Of a DNA stretch of 64,000 nt, positions 1 to 11,710 are shown one piece after another; positions within the stretch are counted from its first letter, which is position 1; each line of letters begins with the position of its first letter. The notes beneath the pieces are model-generated. The model had not been told where the DNA came from, made no database searches, and saw nothing but the letters and a program-made list of their open reading frames with translations. The translations under genes and the position numbers were made by a program. Source of the DNA: Rotaria sordida (taxonomy: Eukaryota; Rotifera; Eurotatoria; Philodinida; Philodinidae); NCBI GenBank assembly GCA_905250125.1, contig CAJNOL010000130.1:62001-126000 (forward strand), in the 5' to 3' direction.

Positions 1-1245
1 TTTTCTCATCTGTTTTTTTTACGGATTTATCTCCTACACACTTACTTTCATTCTACAGTACGCTGGATCGCTTTTAGATGCATTGTTTAATCTCAAGATT
101 ATCTTTAATCTCGCATGACACAAAAATCGAACAATGACTGTATATCCGAGATTCAGAAAAGATTATAAGAAAAATTGTGACAAAAATGCCAATCAATCAT
201 ATATTCGAAAAGTGCAAATTCTTTGCTCTAATTCTTCCAATTTCCAAAATTTAAATGAGAAAAAAAAGGAAAACAATCGGTTATACGACATGTTTTAATA
301 TTAGATAACAGCAAACATCGATCTATTACACGCTACTTGCTTAGTATCTTACGATTTATCTACGATAAATTTCAACTCAACGTGTTTAAGTTTATATAGA
401 TCACCTATTCTAAGAGATTAAAAAGTTAACATCGAATTGATCTATGTAAAAAGTGTCATGACAAATTATACCATCTAGAAAAATGTTTCATTAAATTAAG
501 AGTATATTAGAACAAGTCAAAAAAAAAAGTGTGATCCGATTCAGGATGTCAAATTAACATTAGTATTTTAAAAAAAAATGCTAATACTTTTAAGTATTAG
601 TATTAAGACTAAGCGTAATGCTTTACTATTATTTTGCTTGAAAGTTATTTGATGATTGAGTATTTATATTAAATTAACATTAGTTTTTTTAAAATCTAAT
701 ATTTAATCAAACTATTCAAAAACAAAAGTCAAAATAAAATGCTTGTGCATCATATTTTTGATGAAAACTTTCATGGGTAGTTAATCGCAACATAACACAA
801 AGTTTTCGGAAGATTTTTCATTTGTGGGTTCCACGGATGTAAAAATCTTCTGAGAATTCTGTGTTTTTTTTACGGCTAAAATAATAACCTGCTGTTAAAG
901 CCATCTTCAGTGACAATCAATGAGAGTTTTTGAGCAACTAAAATTAAAATGCTTGGATAAGATCCAGCTGCAAAATTTTGCTAAAACAATATGCATTGTA
1001 CTGACGAAATGAAAGAAATGTTTGCCATATAGAACCATAATATTGCATAAAATTCGTACAATCTAATAGAGCTTAAGCAAAATAAACCCATGATAAATGA
1101 CATAATATTTTATTCTTTTAATAATCAACTTGAATTTCTATAACAGCGACAGATTGATTCAATCATAGTAAATAATCGAATATATCTCAATGTTTTTTGG
1201 TTGTAAACATTGCACGACATGTCACCATGATGTTGTTGGGGAAAT
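1..1245. other. AT-rich spacer, no gene seen
   Basis: No reading frame with coding character was recognised on either strand. The stretch holds short AT-rich repeats (a motif like AAATTAACATTAG recurs near 550 and 670) and an imperfect stem-loop at 794-865 described separately. Confidence 0.5.
794..865. repeat. imperfect inverted repeat (stem-loop)
   Basis: The left arm (about 794-821) and right arm (about 837-865) are near reverse complements; both contain GAAGATTTTT or its complement and end in ACACA/TGTGT, with a spacer of about 15 bases. It could be the remnant of a small foldback element or a structured transcript. No function is claimed. Confidence 0.5.
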
Positions 1246-1380
1246 TTAAATAACATCATAAACATAATCTGGATTTAATTTTTGCACTTCGTTTAATAAA
1301 ACTTCTTCGTCATTCTCATAGACTGTTCCTCCACTCTTTTGAAATGGATTATAAGCATTATTTTGTGCCCTGATCGATTG
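1246..1380 (-). pseudogene. isolated terminal coding exon, probable gene relict
   Basis: A clean 44-codon frame follows a good acceptor (CCTATAG) and ends in TAA. It starts QSIRAQNNAYNPFQ and ends with an acidic stretch, NDEEVLLNEVQKLNPDYVYD. Codon use (GAA, CAA, AAT, TCA) matches the real genes here. The frame just upstream on the same strand (1401-1601) looks coding too (LIPERYEIIITSYEQS, then MNTLRFLL and a CPNC pair), but no ordinary GT-AG junction joins the two in phase. They are either parts of a decayed gene or separated by an intron I could not place. Family not recognised. Confidence 0.35.
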
Positions 1381-1489
1381 CTATAGGTAAATTGAAACGA
1401 TCAAATATTACTAAAATTTTCGCGACAATTTGGACACGTGTTTTGATGGTCATCATGTGAATCCGTATCTGTATGTAATGATGAAATAT

Positions 1490-1830
1490 ATTTCAAAGAT
1501 GAGACTAGTAAAAACCTTAAAGTATTCATGTCTATGCTCTGTTCGTATGAAGTTATGATTATTTCATAACGCTCCGGAATCAACCTATTTTGAGCACTCA
1601 CTATCTTAAGAAAAAATTAGTTTAAACTGACATTTTTTTTAGAATATTCTAATGACTTCAATATCTATCTATGAGCAAAGTTTCCGATAAACAGCTCATA
1701 GAACGATCTTTTATAAATATCACGTCTAGAGTACGAAAGTTCAATCAAGCGACCATAACTTCAGATGAATAGGGCATATACATGAATACTTTAAGATTTC
1801 TATTAGCTTCATCAAGTTCCATTGATGAGT
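1490..1830. repeat. inverted duplication of a coding-like fragment
   Basis: The minus strand at about 1495-1560 and the plus strand at about 1755-1825 share a closely similar stretch containing ATAACTTCA and CATGAATACTTTAAG. Both copies would read MNTLRFLL followed by serines. The plus-strand copy soon meets a stop. This is an inverted partial duplication of the same relict coding sequence. Confidence 0.5.
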
Positions 1831-3082
1831 AAAATATCAGCTCAATTGATGATGATTTACACTTGGAAAGGTTCTATCGTAAGAAAGATTTAAAAAAATG
1901 CCGTTTTCTCTTATAATAATGTATGATTATATGTATTAAGAATGAATTTACAATACGTTAATGGTTAAAACCTATCTATCAATATAAATAGAAATTTTTA
2001 AATAATTTATTTCTACTGATTCAATCTCATTTTGTACTTTATATCCTATGATTCACCGTTATTGACTGAAGTTTTTCTATTATATGTTGCATTAGTATAA
2101 AACTAGCAAAGTTATAATAAAAATGAAAATAATATCTGAGTGTTAAGTTTCACTTTGTAATAATTATATGATACATATGTAGATTTAAAATCATGATAAT
2201 TACAGAACAATATTAAAGGAAGTTCATTGCTTCTTCAAAAAAAGAAAACTATATATTAATTTTAAAAAGTATCATTTTTGTTATTATTATATCAGATATC
2301 AAGATGAAAATTAATATTGTTCGGTGCACTCTTCTTCTAAATTATACTAGTTCAACAAAAGAAAATATTGCGAGCTTGTCATTTAAATTGGCGATGATCG
2401 CTACGATTGAAGTCATATACCACTAATCAATGTTGTGGTTATTAGCTTTTTATTTTTATATCAAATGTCTTGTTTTAAAGATTCTTTCTTGTCAAAAGAA
2501 TACATTAATATTCATCATATTTCATGACGTTATTGTTATAAATTTTCTTGTTAGAATTAAAAGAAAAGTCATTGTGTTTTGTTTTTTCTCATAAGTTGTC
2601 TATTTTGTTTCAAAATAAACACAAAGAAGCAAAAAATTCAAGAATACAAAAAGGCACTCAATATGACAATGACGACAATGAAGATAAAGCAATAAGAAAG
2701 AATTGTGAAGATCATACACAGAAAAAAAAATAATAATAAAAGAGAATAAAACATACAAATAAAATAGGGAGATATACGGAAATAATTAGATAATGAATGA
2801 CTAGCAACCTGACCAGCAGGTTATTTTGTTTTGCATTAGGATATTAATAGCTCCAAAAAACGTTCGATCGTTATGATCGGTTTTTTTTTGTATTTTGATT
2901 ACCGAACGTGAGGATTATTGGTATTCAATATTTTATTTCTGTGCTAGACATTTTTTTTTTGATGAATGTAAAAGAAACGGATAGGAAGAGTAACAAGCGG
3001 ACGGAGAAGCTAGTAGCATTCAGGGATCGAGACGCAGATAGATAGAGAGATAGAGAGAGAGAGAGCAAGAACTAGAATGATG
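1831..3082. other. spacer downstream of the globin gene
   Basis: AT-rich sequence with homopolymer runs; a GATA/GA-rich microsatellite lies at about 3036-3065 just past the globin stop codon. No supported gene. Confidence 0.4.
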
Positions 3083-4819
3083 TCACTTTTCATTAGCAGT
3101 CAATGCTCGATTTGTACGTGCGACAATTATATTAATTAATCGTCCAAAAGATTTTTGTCGATTATCTGTCCATTTGTCTCGTAAACCAAATTCCATTGTA
3201 TGATTAAGACCATCAACAATAGCCTAATTAAATTGAGAAAAAAACAAACAAACAAACAAATCTAAATATATATAAAATATATTATGAAAGATATACTTGG
3301 ATATGTTCTGATTTAACTTCATAACTTTTATGTCGAATACCAATATCATTTAACATTTTAAATAATTCTTCAGGTTTGTCAACAACACTAATTAGATCGT
3401 CTAAAGAATTAAAAAATTTTGAACCATGATTTCGTAAATCCATTTTCCATCGATTAGCGGTATTAGGAGCATCTGTATCATCACCACCGGCAACGGCTGT
3501 TGTTGTTGCAGGATTTGCATTGTTCATTACACGGGAATTTTGCCAAAGTGATTTTATGTCTGGACATTTTTGAAAAATCCTAAAAAAAACAAATAAATAT
3601 TTTTTTTCCAAGATTTTCTAATTGAGCTAACTTAGAATAATCATTTATATATAGACAATGCCTGTCATTTATATGCCATCTAACTCCAGGCAACAAGTAA
3701 TTGACCTTTTGTCTTTAGATCAATCATGGTATATCATGATTCACTTTATTTTTAGATAATATAAATCAATTATAATTCTGAATATAATCGTTTTCTTCTG
3801 TGTTTATATATATATATTTTCTCCCTTTATTCTTGTTGTTGGTTATTACGTCGAGCAAAACTTTTCAGACACGCAATAGAAAATAAAAAAAAAGATATGA
3901 CTACGTGTGTTCAGTGATGCGCGAAGTGTGAATTAATCTGCATGCTATTAGTTTCCAACCACTGCACATAAGACACATTGACTAATAATATATATATATA
4001 TATATATATATAAACAACGAAGCAAGTATCGATTGAATCAGCCAAGCAAGTAGTACTGATTGACACTTGGTCGCCCTAGGCGATGCAATGAGTAGCTTGC
4101 CCATTGAATATGCACAAGTGCTATGCAAATAGATAGATAGACTGCACAAATGTAAAGTACTCTGCATATCTAACTATCAACTATTTCCTTTTTTTATCAT
4201 CATGAGAAGAATGCAAGGGCAAATATGAAAAAGAATCGATTGAACATTTCATTGACATGCGCGAACATATGTCGCATGTTTTACATAAATCAGTTTTTCT
4301 TGTTAGTGCTATTATTATTGATACTATGAGTTTTCTTTTTCTCTTTATCTTCAATTTATTAATGATGCTACTGAATGTTGTTACTCTCTATTTAGATGTC
4401 CTACTGGAAAGAACGCAAGAAAGAGAGACAAAGAAGAAAAAAAACGTTTCAAAAGAACGAAAGAAAAAAGTAGAAAGCAAATATGAATGTATTGTTGTCA
4501 TCATTCCTAATGGTGACAACACAAAGGAAATAATCATTGATCCATCCGTTTTCTATTCTTTGCTTTCAGGAATCGAACTAGACCAAGTGATTTATAGATT
4601 AAAAGATAAATGGTAGTTCTTTAAACTAATTTTTCAAATCTAATAAATTGTTCTAGTTTATCTTTAAACATATTTTCTCTAGATAACCTACCTGAGCATG
4701 AGCCGTTGGCCATATTCACCATAGGCTTCTCTACCTACCATTTTCCATGTTTCTCTGATGATTCTCGCATCATCAGGCGTTAATGCTTCCGGCTCGATTT
4801 TAGTCTGACTACAGCCCAT
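3083..4819 (-). CDS. globin with N-terminal acylation signal (three exons)
   Basis: Exons 4819-4692, 3579-3297 and 3223-3083 join in phase to 183 residues. The start MGCSQTK puts Gly at position 2 and Cys at position 3, the pattern of N-myristoylated and palmitoylated proteins, and no other Met precedes the A-helix. The globin fold is seen as LTPDDARIIRETWK (A helix), FQKCPDIKSLW (C/CD region), RNHGSKFF with the presumed distal His94 (E7), and IGIRHKSYEV with the presumed proximal His126 (F8). The third exon gives the G/H helices. The CD corner carries an inserted run of about 30 Asn/Thr/Ala/Gly/Asp residues, and Trp55 sits where the near-universal CD1 Phe would align. Acylated globins of the globin-X type are known to be membrane-bound with redox or signalling rather than oxygen-transport roles; that assignment here is inference. 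The 1.1-kb first intron is the longest in the gene. Confidence 0.85.
3989..4012. repeat. (TA)n microsatellite in globin intron 1
   Basis: An uninterrupted TA run of about 12 units. Confidence 0.9.
4257..4616 (+). CDS. possible nested ORF in globin intron
   Basis: A 119-codon ATG-to-stop frame lies on the opposite strand inside the first intron of the globin gene. It would encode a hydrophobic segment (about residues 17-50), a very basic Lys/Arg stretch (about 51-75) and a C-terminal part (KYECIVVIIPNGDN onward) that reads like folded protein. No family recognised. Frames of this length are uncommon by chance at this base composition but not impossible; a chance ORF is the main alternative. 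Confidence 0.25.
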   Translation: MREHMSHVLHKSVFLVSAIIIDTMSFLFLFIFNLLMMLLNVVTLYLDVLLERTQERETKKKKNVSKERKKKVESKYECIVVIIPNGDNTKEIIIDPSVFYSLLSGIELDQVIYRLKDKW

Positions 4820-6632
4820 AATATTTGTATTCTGATGATTATTATCGGTGTCTCTGTTTGTTTGTTTATAATTTCACAGTTGTCGTTGAATAAGAATAGC
4901 GAACAAGAAAGAAAACAAACATTGTCCAATTGACATTCATTAGTAGTTGTATAAAGAGTCTACGTTAGCTTAGGAAGAGAAATTTGGTACGAGTTTTTGT
5001 AGGAAAAGTGTAGTAGAGGCAAATAGGAATCGTGAATGTCAGAAGGACTAGTAGCAGTTAGTAGTAGTGGTACGACTATAGCGTCGAGAACAATGAAAAC
5101 AACGAGTAGACGACAGCAGTAACGCCGACGATCGGAGAAGCGTCGGGCCCGAACGAGACAAAGTGATGATGATTAAACGACGGAACCAGCGACAATGATG
5201 GCGGCGAATCGCTCTTGCTGTTACTCCTATTGTCGTTGTTTGTTGTCATTCTCCTATAGTAGTAGTGGTGCACCACATCTAAAAGACAGACAGAGAGAGA
5301 GAGTGTGTGTGTGTGTGAGAAAAATGCTCGGTATATCAACAAAAGAAGAGAGGCAGATTGTAGTCTCTTCAAATGATAAGTAATGTGAGCAGCAATAAAG
5401 TACAAAACTTAAGTTCCTATCCACAATGCACACAAACATCATAATCATTCCTCTTTACCATTGATAATGATTGTCATTAAGCAGCAATACAAATAAAAAG
5501 TCACAAACAATCGAGGCACACCCTCTATGAGTATTTGCAGAATAAAAGACGGTGAAAAACTAGTGTATTATTAGATGTTTCTTTTTTTTTTGTCTGCCTA
5601 TCCATTTATTTGGCACAGACATGGTTTTGCATATGTCTCATAGCAACACTTAAAAGCAATTTTCATTAAGATACACTGATATACAGAATCTCATGCAAGA
5701 CTGAACTTATCAATGATGTCTATTAGGAAAGAAAAAACCTAGTTCATTGTTTATCAAAATAAGAAAAAAAGAGCAAAAAAATTAAGATGAAAACAAAAGA
5801 ATGATAGATGACTAGTGAGACTGAAAATCAGCTGTGTAAATGATTTCTGTAATTTATTATTATGTTCAATATTTATTCACTATCTTTATTCTCTCAATAG
5901 GAAAAGTCTCTAAAGGAAACTATAGTCTTTCGAGAAAAAAAAATGTCATTAATCAAAAACTAAGAAAAATTACTCGATTAATAATAATAAAAATGATGAT
6001 ACGTTATTAAAGTTGAATATATCTAATATTTATCGAATCTTTCCTTTCTCAAATAAAAACAAAAGATATTTACTAATTGAGATAAACGGTGAAAGAGTAG
6101 AACAAATAGATATTAAAGAAAAAGAGTAAATAGAAGAAAAAAAAAAGGGGGTACTCAATTATCGGATTCAGAGGAAAAAAATAGGAATTCTCACACGATG
6201 CATTTTTTGGATAGTTCGATCATGTTCGAACAACTGACAGGATCTCTTTTATTTGAGAGTCTACTTGACATGCTCTCCGATTTTTTTTTCCTTATTTTTT
6301 TCTCTTTTCTATAATAGAATAACTAAGCTTATTGTTGTTAATCGTACCAATGCTGCGATTCTAGTCAACTTTTTTATGATACTTACAATAGGTGTGCGTG
6401 TGAATAAAATCTAGTGAAACATAGAGGACTTTCTTTTTGCTATAACTATATATTCTTTTTTTCTCCTTTCTTAGTCTTCTTTTTTTTGTAGCGGTTCTTC
6501 TTTTTCTCGTCTTCTTTTCTATGACTGTCTTTGCGATTCTAGTGCCGGCTCACTCTATTTAATAAGACATTTGTTCGCATGAGCCTGCTTGACTGTTTTG
6601 CACAGTTCGCATTTTCTCTCTCCCCCCTCTCT

Positions 6633-6640
<8 letters not shown>

Positions 6641-6664
<24 letters not shown>
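6641..6664. repeat. (CT)n microsatellite
   Basis: A perfect CT run following a looser C/T-rich tract that begins near 6615. Confidence 0.9.
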
Positions 6665-6825
6665 AGTTCGCTCCATCTCGTTCCGCGCGTTTCTTACCAT
6701 AATAAACTGAGTGCCACATAAAAAAAGGAAAAAAAGTGATAAGAACGACGCACTCTCATTTTGCTGAACTAACTAGACGAGTATAAATTCTGAGATTTTC
6801 ATTTTCCTTCTCTGAGTAGCTAGAG

Positions 6826-6830
<5 letters not shown>

Positions 6831-6862
<32 letters not shown>
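6831..6862. repeat. (GA)n microsatellite
   Basis: A perfect GA run of 16 units, complementary in composition to the CT run 170 bases upstream, so the two could pair as a hairpin. Confidence 0.9.
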
Positions 6863-6865
<3 letters not shown>

Positions 6866-7675
6866 ATCTCTATTAGTCTCTGTCTCCTCTCATTTTCCAT
6901 CATCATTATAACCATCAACATAATTAACAGTGTTTCTCTTTCGTTATAACCTTCTGTGTTTTTTTTTTGTCTTTTCTATTCTACAATAAGCACTACAACA
7001 TCTAATATTACATCCGCAAATCTGTTAATAGATTTTAAAAGGGACCAAGCATTATTGTTCTGACTAGTAACGAACAAGCAAGCAGGAGATAAATGAAAGA
7101 CGCTTTGTCTCGGTTTTTTTTTCTCTCCAATTCTTTCCTTTTTTTCTCAAGTATTGAGAGACATATTTTGAAGCGGACGGATGAAAAATGGTTTGGAGAT
7201 GTCTTGATAGTCTTGCTCTCGGTGAGGACGATGATGATGATGCTATGAATATATGTTGCAACTGTAATTGAATTGGAAGTTTGCGTTCACACTAGTGTAA
7301 CATATATGAACATTGTCGACCGATGCAATACGGTATTGATCGAAACAGAATGATGCCTTAATCGAATTGGTCTTATCAACAACTAGACGAAAATATTGAA
7401 TATTTCTACTTGGTCTCAAGCTATTTTTCTTTTTTCAAGTTGCACACACTACATTTATCAAGGAAATAATAAATGACAGTATGTAGAAGAAAAAAATATG
7501 AAAAATAACGATAGAAAATAAACATCTCAAATTTTACTTTCTTACTTAATTATCAAAAATAACCTTACTTTTTATTTATAAGTTACTGTATGAAATGCAA
7601 TCAATTTAATAACAAAAATCTAGGCTTGGAAAATGTCTGCTAATTATCGATGTCTAATTAAATGTTCAGATGGTC

Positions 7676-7699
7676 TGATGATGATGATGATGATGATGA
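7676..7699. repeat. (GAT)n microsatellite
   Basis: Eight tandem GAT units in spacer DNA. Confidence 0.85.
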
Positions 7700-8564
7700 A
7701 GGAAAAAAAACTTCATCTTCTTTAGAAGAAAAAAAAAACACCTTCGCATGTCGTTTATGAAATTGTCAAAAGCAGCGAAGAAAATATGTTGTATGAACGC
7801 TGATAAAGAAAAAGAAAATGTAGTTTTTATAATTAAAAATTTTTTTGCTTATGTAGCTTTTTACCAGTAAAGACGAGAGATAAATTCCAACAAAGGAATG
7901 CAAAGGAAAAAAAAAGAAACGATATTTGATATGTAACTAATTCAATAGTGTTACGATTAAATTCAATATTTAACTAAAATATACTATTGATGAATTAGCA
8001 ATAAATCTAGTCACTATTAAATTATCGATTCTACAAGTCTAAAGATCAACACAATAATAATTAGTACTACAAAACAAAAACAAAAACAAAAACTAGCAAT
8101 TCATTTGATATTTGAGTATGGTTGTTCAATGAAAATGATTTGATTATATGAAAAGAAATTTAAACATTATAAATTTATTAGAATTTAATTTCATATGTAA
8201 TGATTATTTCTGTATTATTATTCTTTTCTTCAGTTTGAAAGTCATTGATCTTATAAGTTAATGGTTGATATAATATATTTGTTTGTTTTGCTTAAATCCC
8301 ATTAATAATAAATTCTTATTCATATATGTGACTATCACTTTCATGAAAGGATTTACATGGAAATGTATAGATAAAAGTTAGTTCATCTTCTATCTATAAT
8401 ATTTCTTTTGCTGAAAAGATTAATGGCATCGACACTTATAAAAGAAAAAAAAGATGTCTATATCGATGTTGTTGTTCTTTTAAATAAAAATAGAAAATAA
8501 GAAATAATCAACGGTGTTATTTTGTTTTTAAATAATAGTATGTACATTATTCATTTGCTTTTAG

Positions 8565-8647
8565 GTTTTCAACGAGAATTAAAAATATTTTATGAAATCT
8601 TCCATGAAGAACAAGTGAAAGTTGATGCACAAATGTTTTACAAATAA
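8565..8647 (+). pseudogene. isolated terminal coding exon or relict
   Basis: After the acceptor CTTTTAG at 8558-8564 a frame reads FQRELKIFYEIFHEEQ and ends VDAQMFYK before TAA. The exon would enter in phase 1. Codon choice resembles the real genes nearby, but no matching upstream exon could be placed. It is either the last exon of a small gene whose other exons I missed, or a relict. Confidence 0.25.
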
Positions 8648-9365
8648 AATATTACTTCTACAATGGCATTTGTTTCATATTTCAACACACTTTTATATGT
8701 AATTTATTCCAATTGAAAAAATATGAATATAATTAAACTTGAGTACTATTAATGATGCTCTTAATTTTTGTTTCTAAACAAGAAAATGAATAATAAATTT
8801 ATTGTAAATAATTTGAAAAACTTCTTCGTATTCGATAAATATGTTAATTACAGACGTAATAAATAATAATTTTATTTTTTCAAATAGAAATCTATATGAA
8901 CTATCATTTTTCAATGTAACTAAAGTCTCTTATCGTAATACCATAGAACAAATCCATTCGATTAGTAGAATTATAAAATTTCATAAGTTTAAGAAAAAAA
9001 AAACAACATGGTACTTTTATTTTAGATTAAAATTTCTCTTTTTTTTCCCACTGAATGGAATAAGTAGTATAACTAATTTCTAATGTAAATTTTATTTATT
9101 CAAATAATGGATAGATTTATGATAATATACATATTTATTTCGGTTGAAGGCAAACAAATCATATATTTTATGAAGAAAATTGTATCCGTTTTTTTCGTAT
9201 GATTAATCAAAACACTACGCAATGTAGAATTGGACATTTTCGTCAAAAGAAATAAACGAATAGAACAATTTTGCTCGATTTCATTCTTTTTACATAAGAA
9301 GAATAATAAGTTTTATTCTTTAAGTATAATATTTCTAATACAATCAATTATAATTTATTGAATAG
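8648..9365. other. spacer and 5' flank of the TIR-domain gene
   Basis: AT-rich with no supported gene. An 80-codon ATG frame at 8841-9083 is Phe/Lys-rich and unconvincing. The ATG of the TIR gene at 9366 directly follows TTGAATAG, which could also serve as an acceptor, so a 5' UTR intron is possible. Confidence 0.4.
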
Positions 9366-11710
9366 ATGGAAGATCTCAGTATTGAACAACTTATCTCTAA
9401 AGTTGTTATCGCTCCTTCTGATGACGTACTTTGTGATCTATCATATTTTTTTATTGAAGCACAAAATTATGATTTAAATATATTGATTTCTACATTATTT
9501 GATCCATTATTTACTCTGGAAAATTGGGCATGGAAAGTTTTAAGTAGAGATTCTCGAGAATGGAATGATGATGAACAACAATATTTTGATTTATTTCATA
9601 ATATTTCATCTTTTAATAAACGAATAATTTTAAGTCATAATGATGTACATACAAAAGAATCTCTTCTTCTTCCAACTAATACTGATATTATTGATGGAAT
9701 ATTTGAACAATTTAAAAAACGAACCGATGAAAATGAGCGTTTTTTAACAATAATTTATTCATGGTTTGATAATCTTTCATTATTAATGCATGAACATATA
9801 GAATGTGCTTCAATATCTATAATAATTTATATTAATCAACGTATTATATCTGATATTATAATGACTGATCAATTTAAAATTTATCTAAATGAATTACAAG
9901 ATTCATATCCATTATTTACAATGAAACAAGTTTTTTATCTTAAAACATGTATATTTTCATTAGGTGGATATTTATATTCGAAACCAAATAATTTTCTTTA
10001 TAATGGACGGCAAATTATAGAATATCTTGCTGAAGATTATACAAATATTATTCTCATTCATAGCAAAACAATATTATCATGGAGTAGAGAATTATTCTCA
10101 TGTATTACACATCTGATTGGTCTTATTACTACTTGTCATTTATGGATTGGTACTAATGAAGAGATTCTTAAAATATTTATAATTCCTGATAAAACCATAT
10201 ATGATTATATTGAATCATTAATTAATATTCTTAGTCATCAAACATTTCATGAACAAATTCGTCCTCAATTATTAAATGATGAATCAATGCTTGTGGATAA
10301 TATACTCGAATTATTTAATTATTTAATAAATTTTCAAGATATAATAAATTTTTTTCGTTGTCAAAAGAATTTCATTGATATACTTTTCAAATTTGATCAT
10401 ATAAATAATGATCGATTTTATTTACGAATATATAGTCTTCAATCTAAAATTCTTTCTGAAAAACAAATTAAAAAATCCAATATTGTTAATAATATAAATA
10501 AAATTTTCTTTTATTGTCTTCAACAAGCATGGGCAAGTCCATTTAAAAAATATAATAAAATATCTATTGAAGAATTACTAGAAGGTAAATCCTAAATGAG
10601 TTTTTCATTTCTTTTTTTTTTTTGTTTTTGTTTTTTTACTTTTCATTGAAAGGTCTTTTAACTTTATCTAAATTTGATATTACAAAAAATCTTATTGCTA
10701 ATTCAAATGAATTAAAATTTTTAATTGAAATATCTGATGAATATCCAATTATTTATGATATTCTATGGTCTTTATCATTTGATATTCGTATTGAAAAAGA
10801 ACTTTATTTAAATCAAACATTCATAAATAAATTAGAAAATAATTATACAAATGAACAAATACAAAATATTATTTATGGAATACAATGGAATTTAAATTCT
10901 AATAATAGACAAATAAATACTAATACTAATAAAGAAAAATTTGATATAATGATAAGTTATTCTCATGAAGATAAATCAATATGTACACAATTATATCATG
11001 AACTTACTCAAAATCATTTTAATGTATGGATTGATTTAAATGATAAACATCATAATATAATGGATGAAATGGTTCAAGCTGTTGAACAATCTTCTCTAAT
11101 AATGATTTGTATAAGTAAACAATATAAACAAAGTAATTATTGTCGAGCTGAAGCACAATATGCATTTAAAAGACAATTAAAAATAATTCCAATATTAATT
11201 GATAATTATTATAAACCAGATGGTTGGCTTTTATTTCTTATTCGTGGTTTATTTCTTGTAGATTTTACTAAATGTGAATTTTCTTATGGAATAAAAGTCT
11301 TATTAGATAAATTAAAAACTCCAGCTATTACTGCTCTTAGTACTCTTGTTGTACGTCAACAACCACAAAATGTAACTAATTTATCATTATCAACATTGGA
11401 TTCAACAGATATGTGTCAATGGACACCAGATGATGTTCAACAATGGTTAACTGAAAATAATCTTTTACGAATGACAGATCCTTTATCAGGTTTAAATGGT
11501 TCGGATTTAATTCAATTGAGTAAAAATCTATCAAAGAATTCACCACAAGAAAATTTTAATTTCTTTCAAGAAAATTCAATGAAAGAACCAGGAAGAGATG
11601 TTTCATTAATTGAAATAGCTCGATTACATACTCTAATTGAAGAACAAATTCATAAGCCTGCAAGAGCAACGAAAGGATGGATTTCAAAAATATGTTGTGG
11701 AATGATGTAA
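9366..11710 (+). CDS. helical-repeat/TIR/SAM-like protein with CaaX-type end
   Basis: Exons 9366-10584 and 10653-11710 (68-nt intron, phase 1) give 758 residues. Residues 1 to about 480 are all-helical with no recognised motif, in the style of ARM/HEAT-like repeats. Residues about 500-626 are a TIR domain: FDIMISYSHEDKS (strand A and AA loop), FNVWIDLND (strand B and BB loop), SSLIMICISKQY, then CRAEAQYA. Glu573 in CRAE aligns with the catalytic Glu of SARM1-type and plant TIR NAD-cleaving enzymes. A SAM-like helical domain follows (about 661-741, starting CQWTPDDVQQWL). The C terminus is KICCGMM, which fits a CaaX prenylation signal (Cys755) with a second Cys before it. Animal SARM1 has ARM-SAM-SAM-TIR, so here the SAM-like domain lies on the other side of the TIR. 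NAD hydrolysis and an immune or cell-death role are inference from the family. Confidence 0.85.

Larger units (their letters stand above)
4820..8564. other. long spacer; presumed globin 5' flank plus microsatellites
   Basis: About 5050-5350 is the least AT-rich part and lies 0.2-0.5 kb upstream of the globin start, so it may carry its promoter. The remainder is AT-rich with (GA)n, (CT)n and (GAT)n runs. Overlapping frames on both strands at 5076-5448 look like chance ORFs. No gene could be supported up to 8.56 kb. Confidence 0.4.

Noticed and set aside
5076-5448. Frames of 62-109 codons on both strands upstream of the globin
   Set aside because: Mutually overlapping, built partly on GA/GT microsatellite sequence and without family resemblance.
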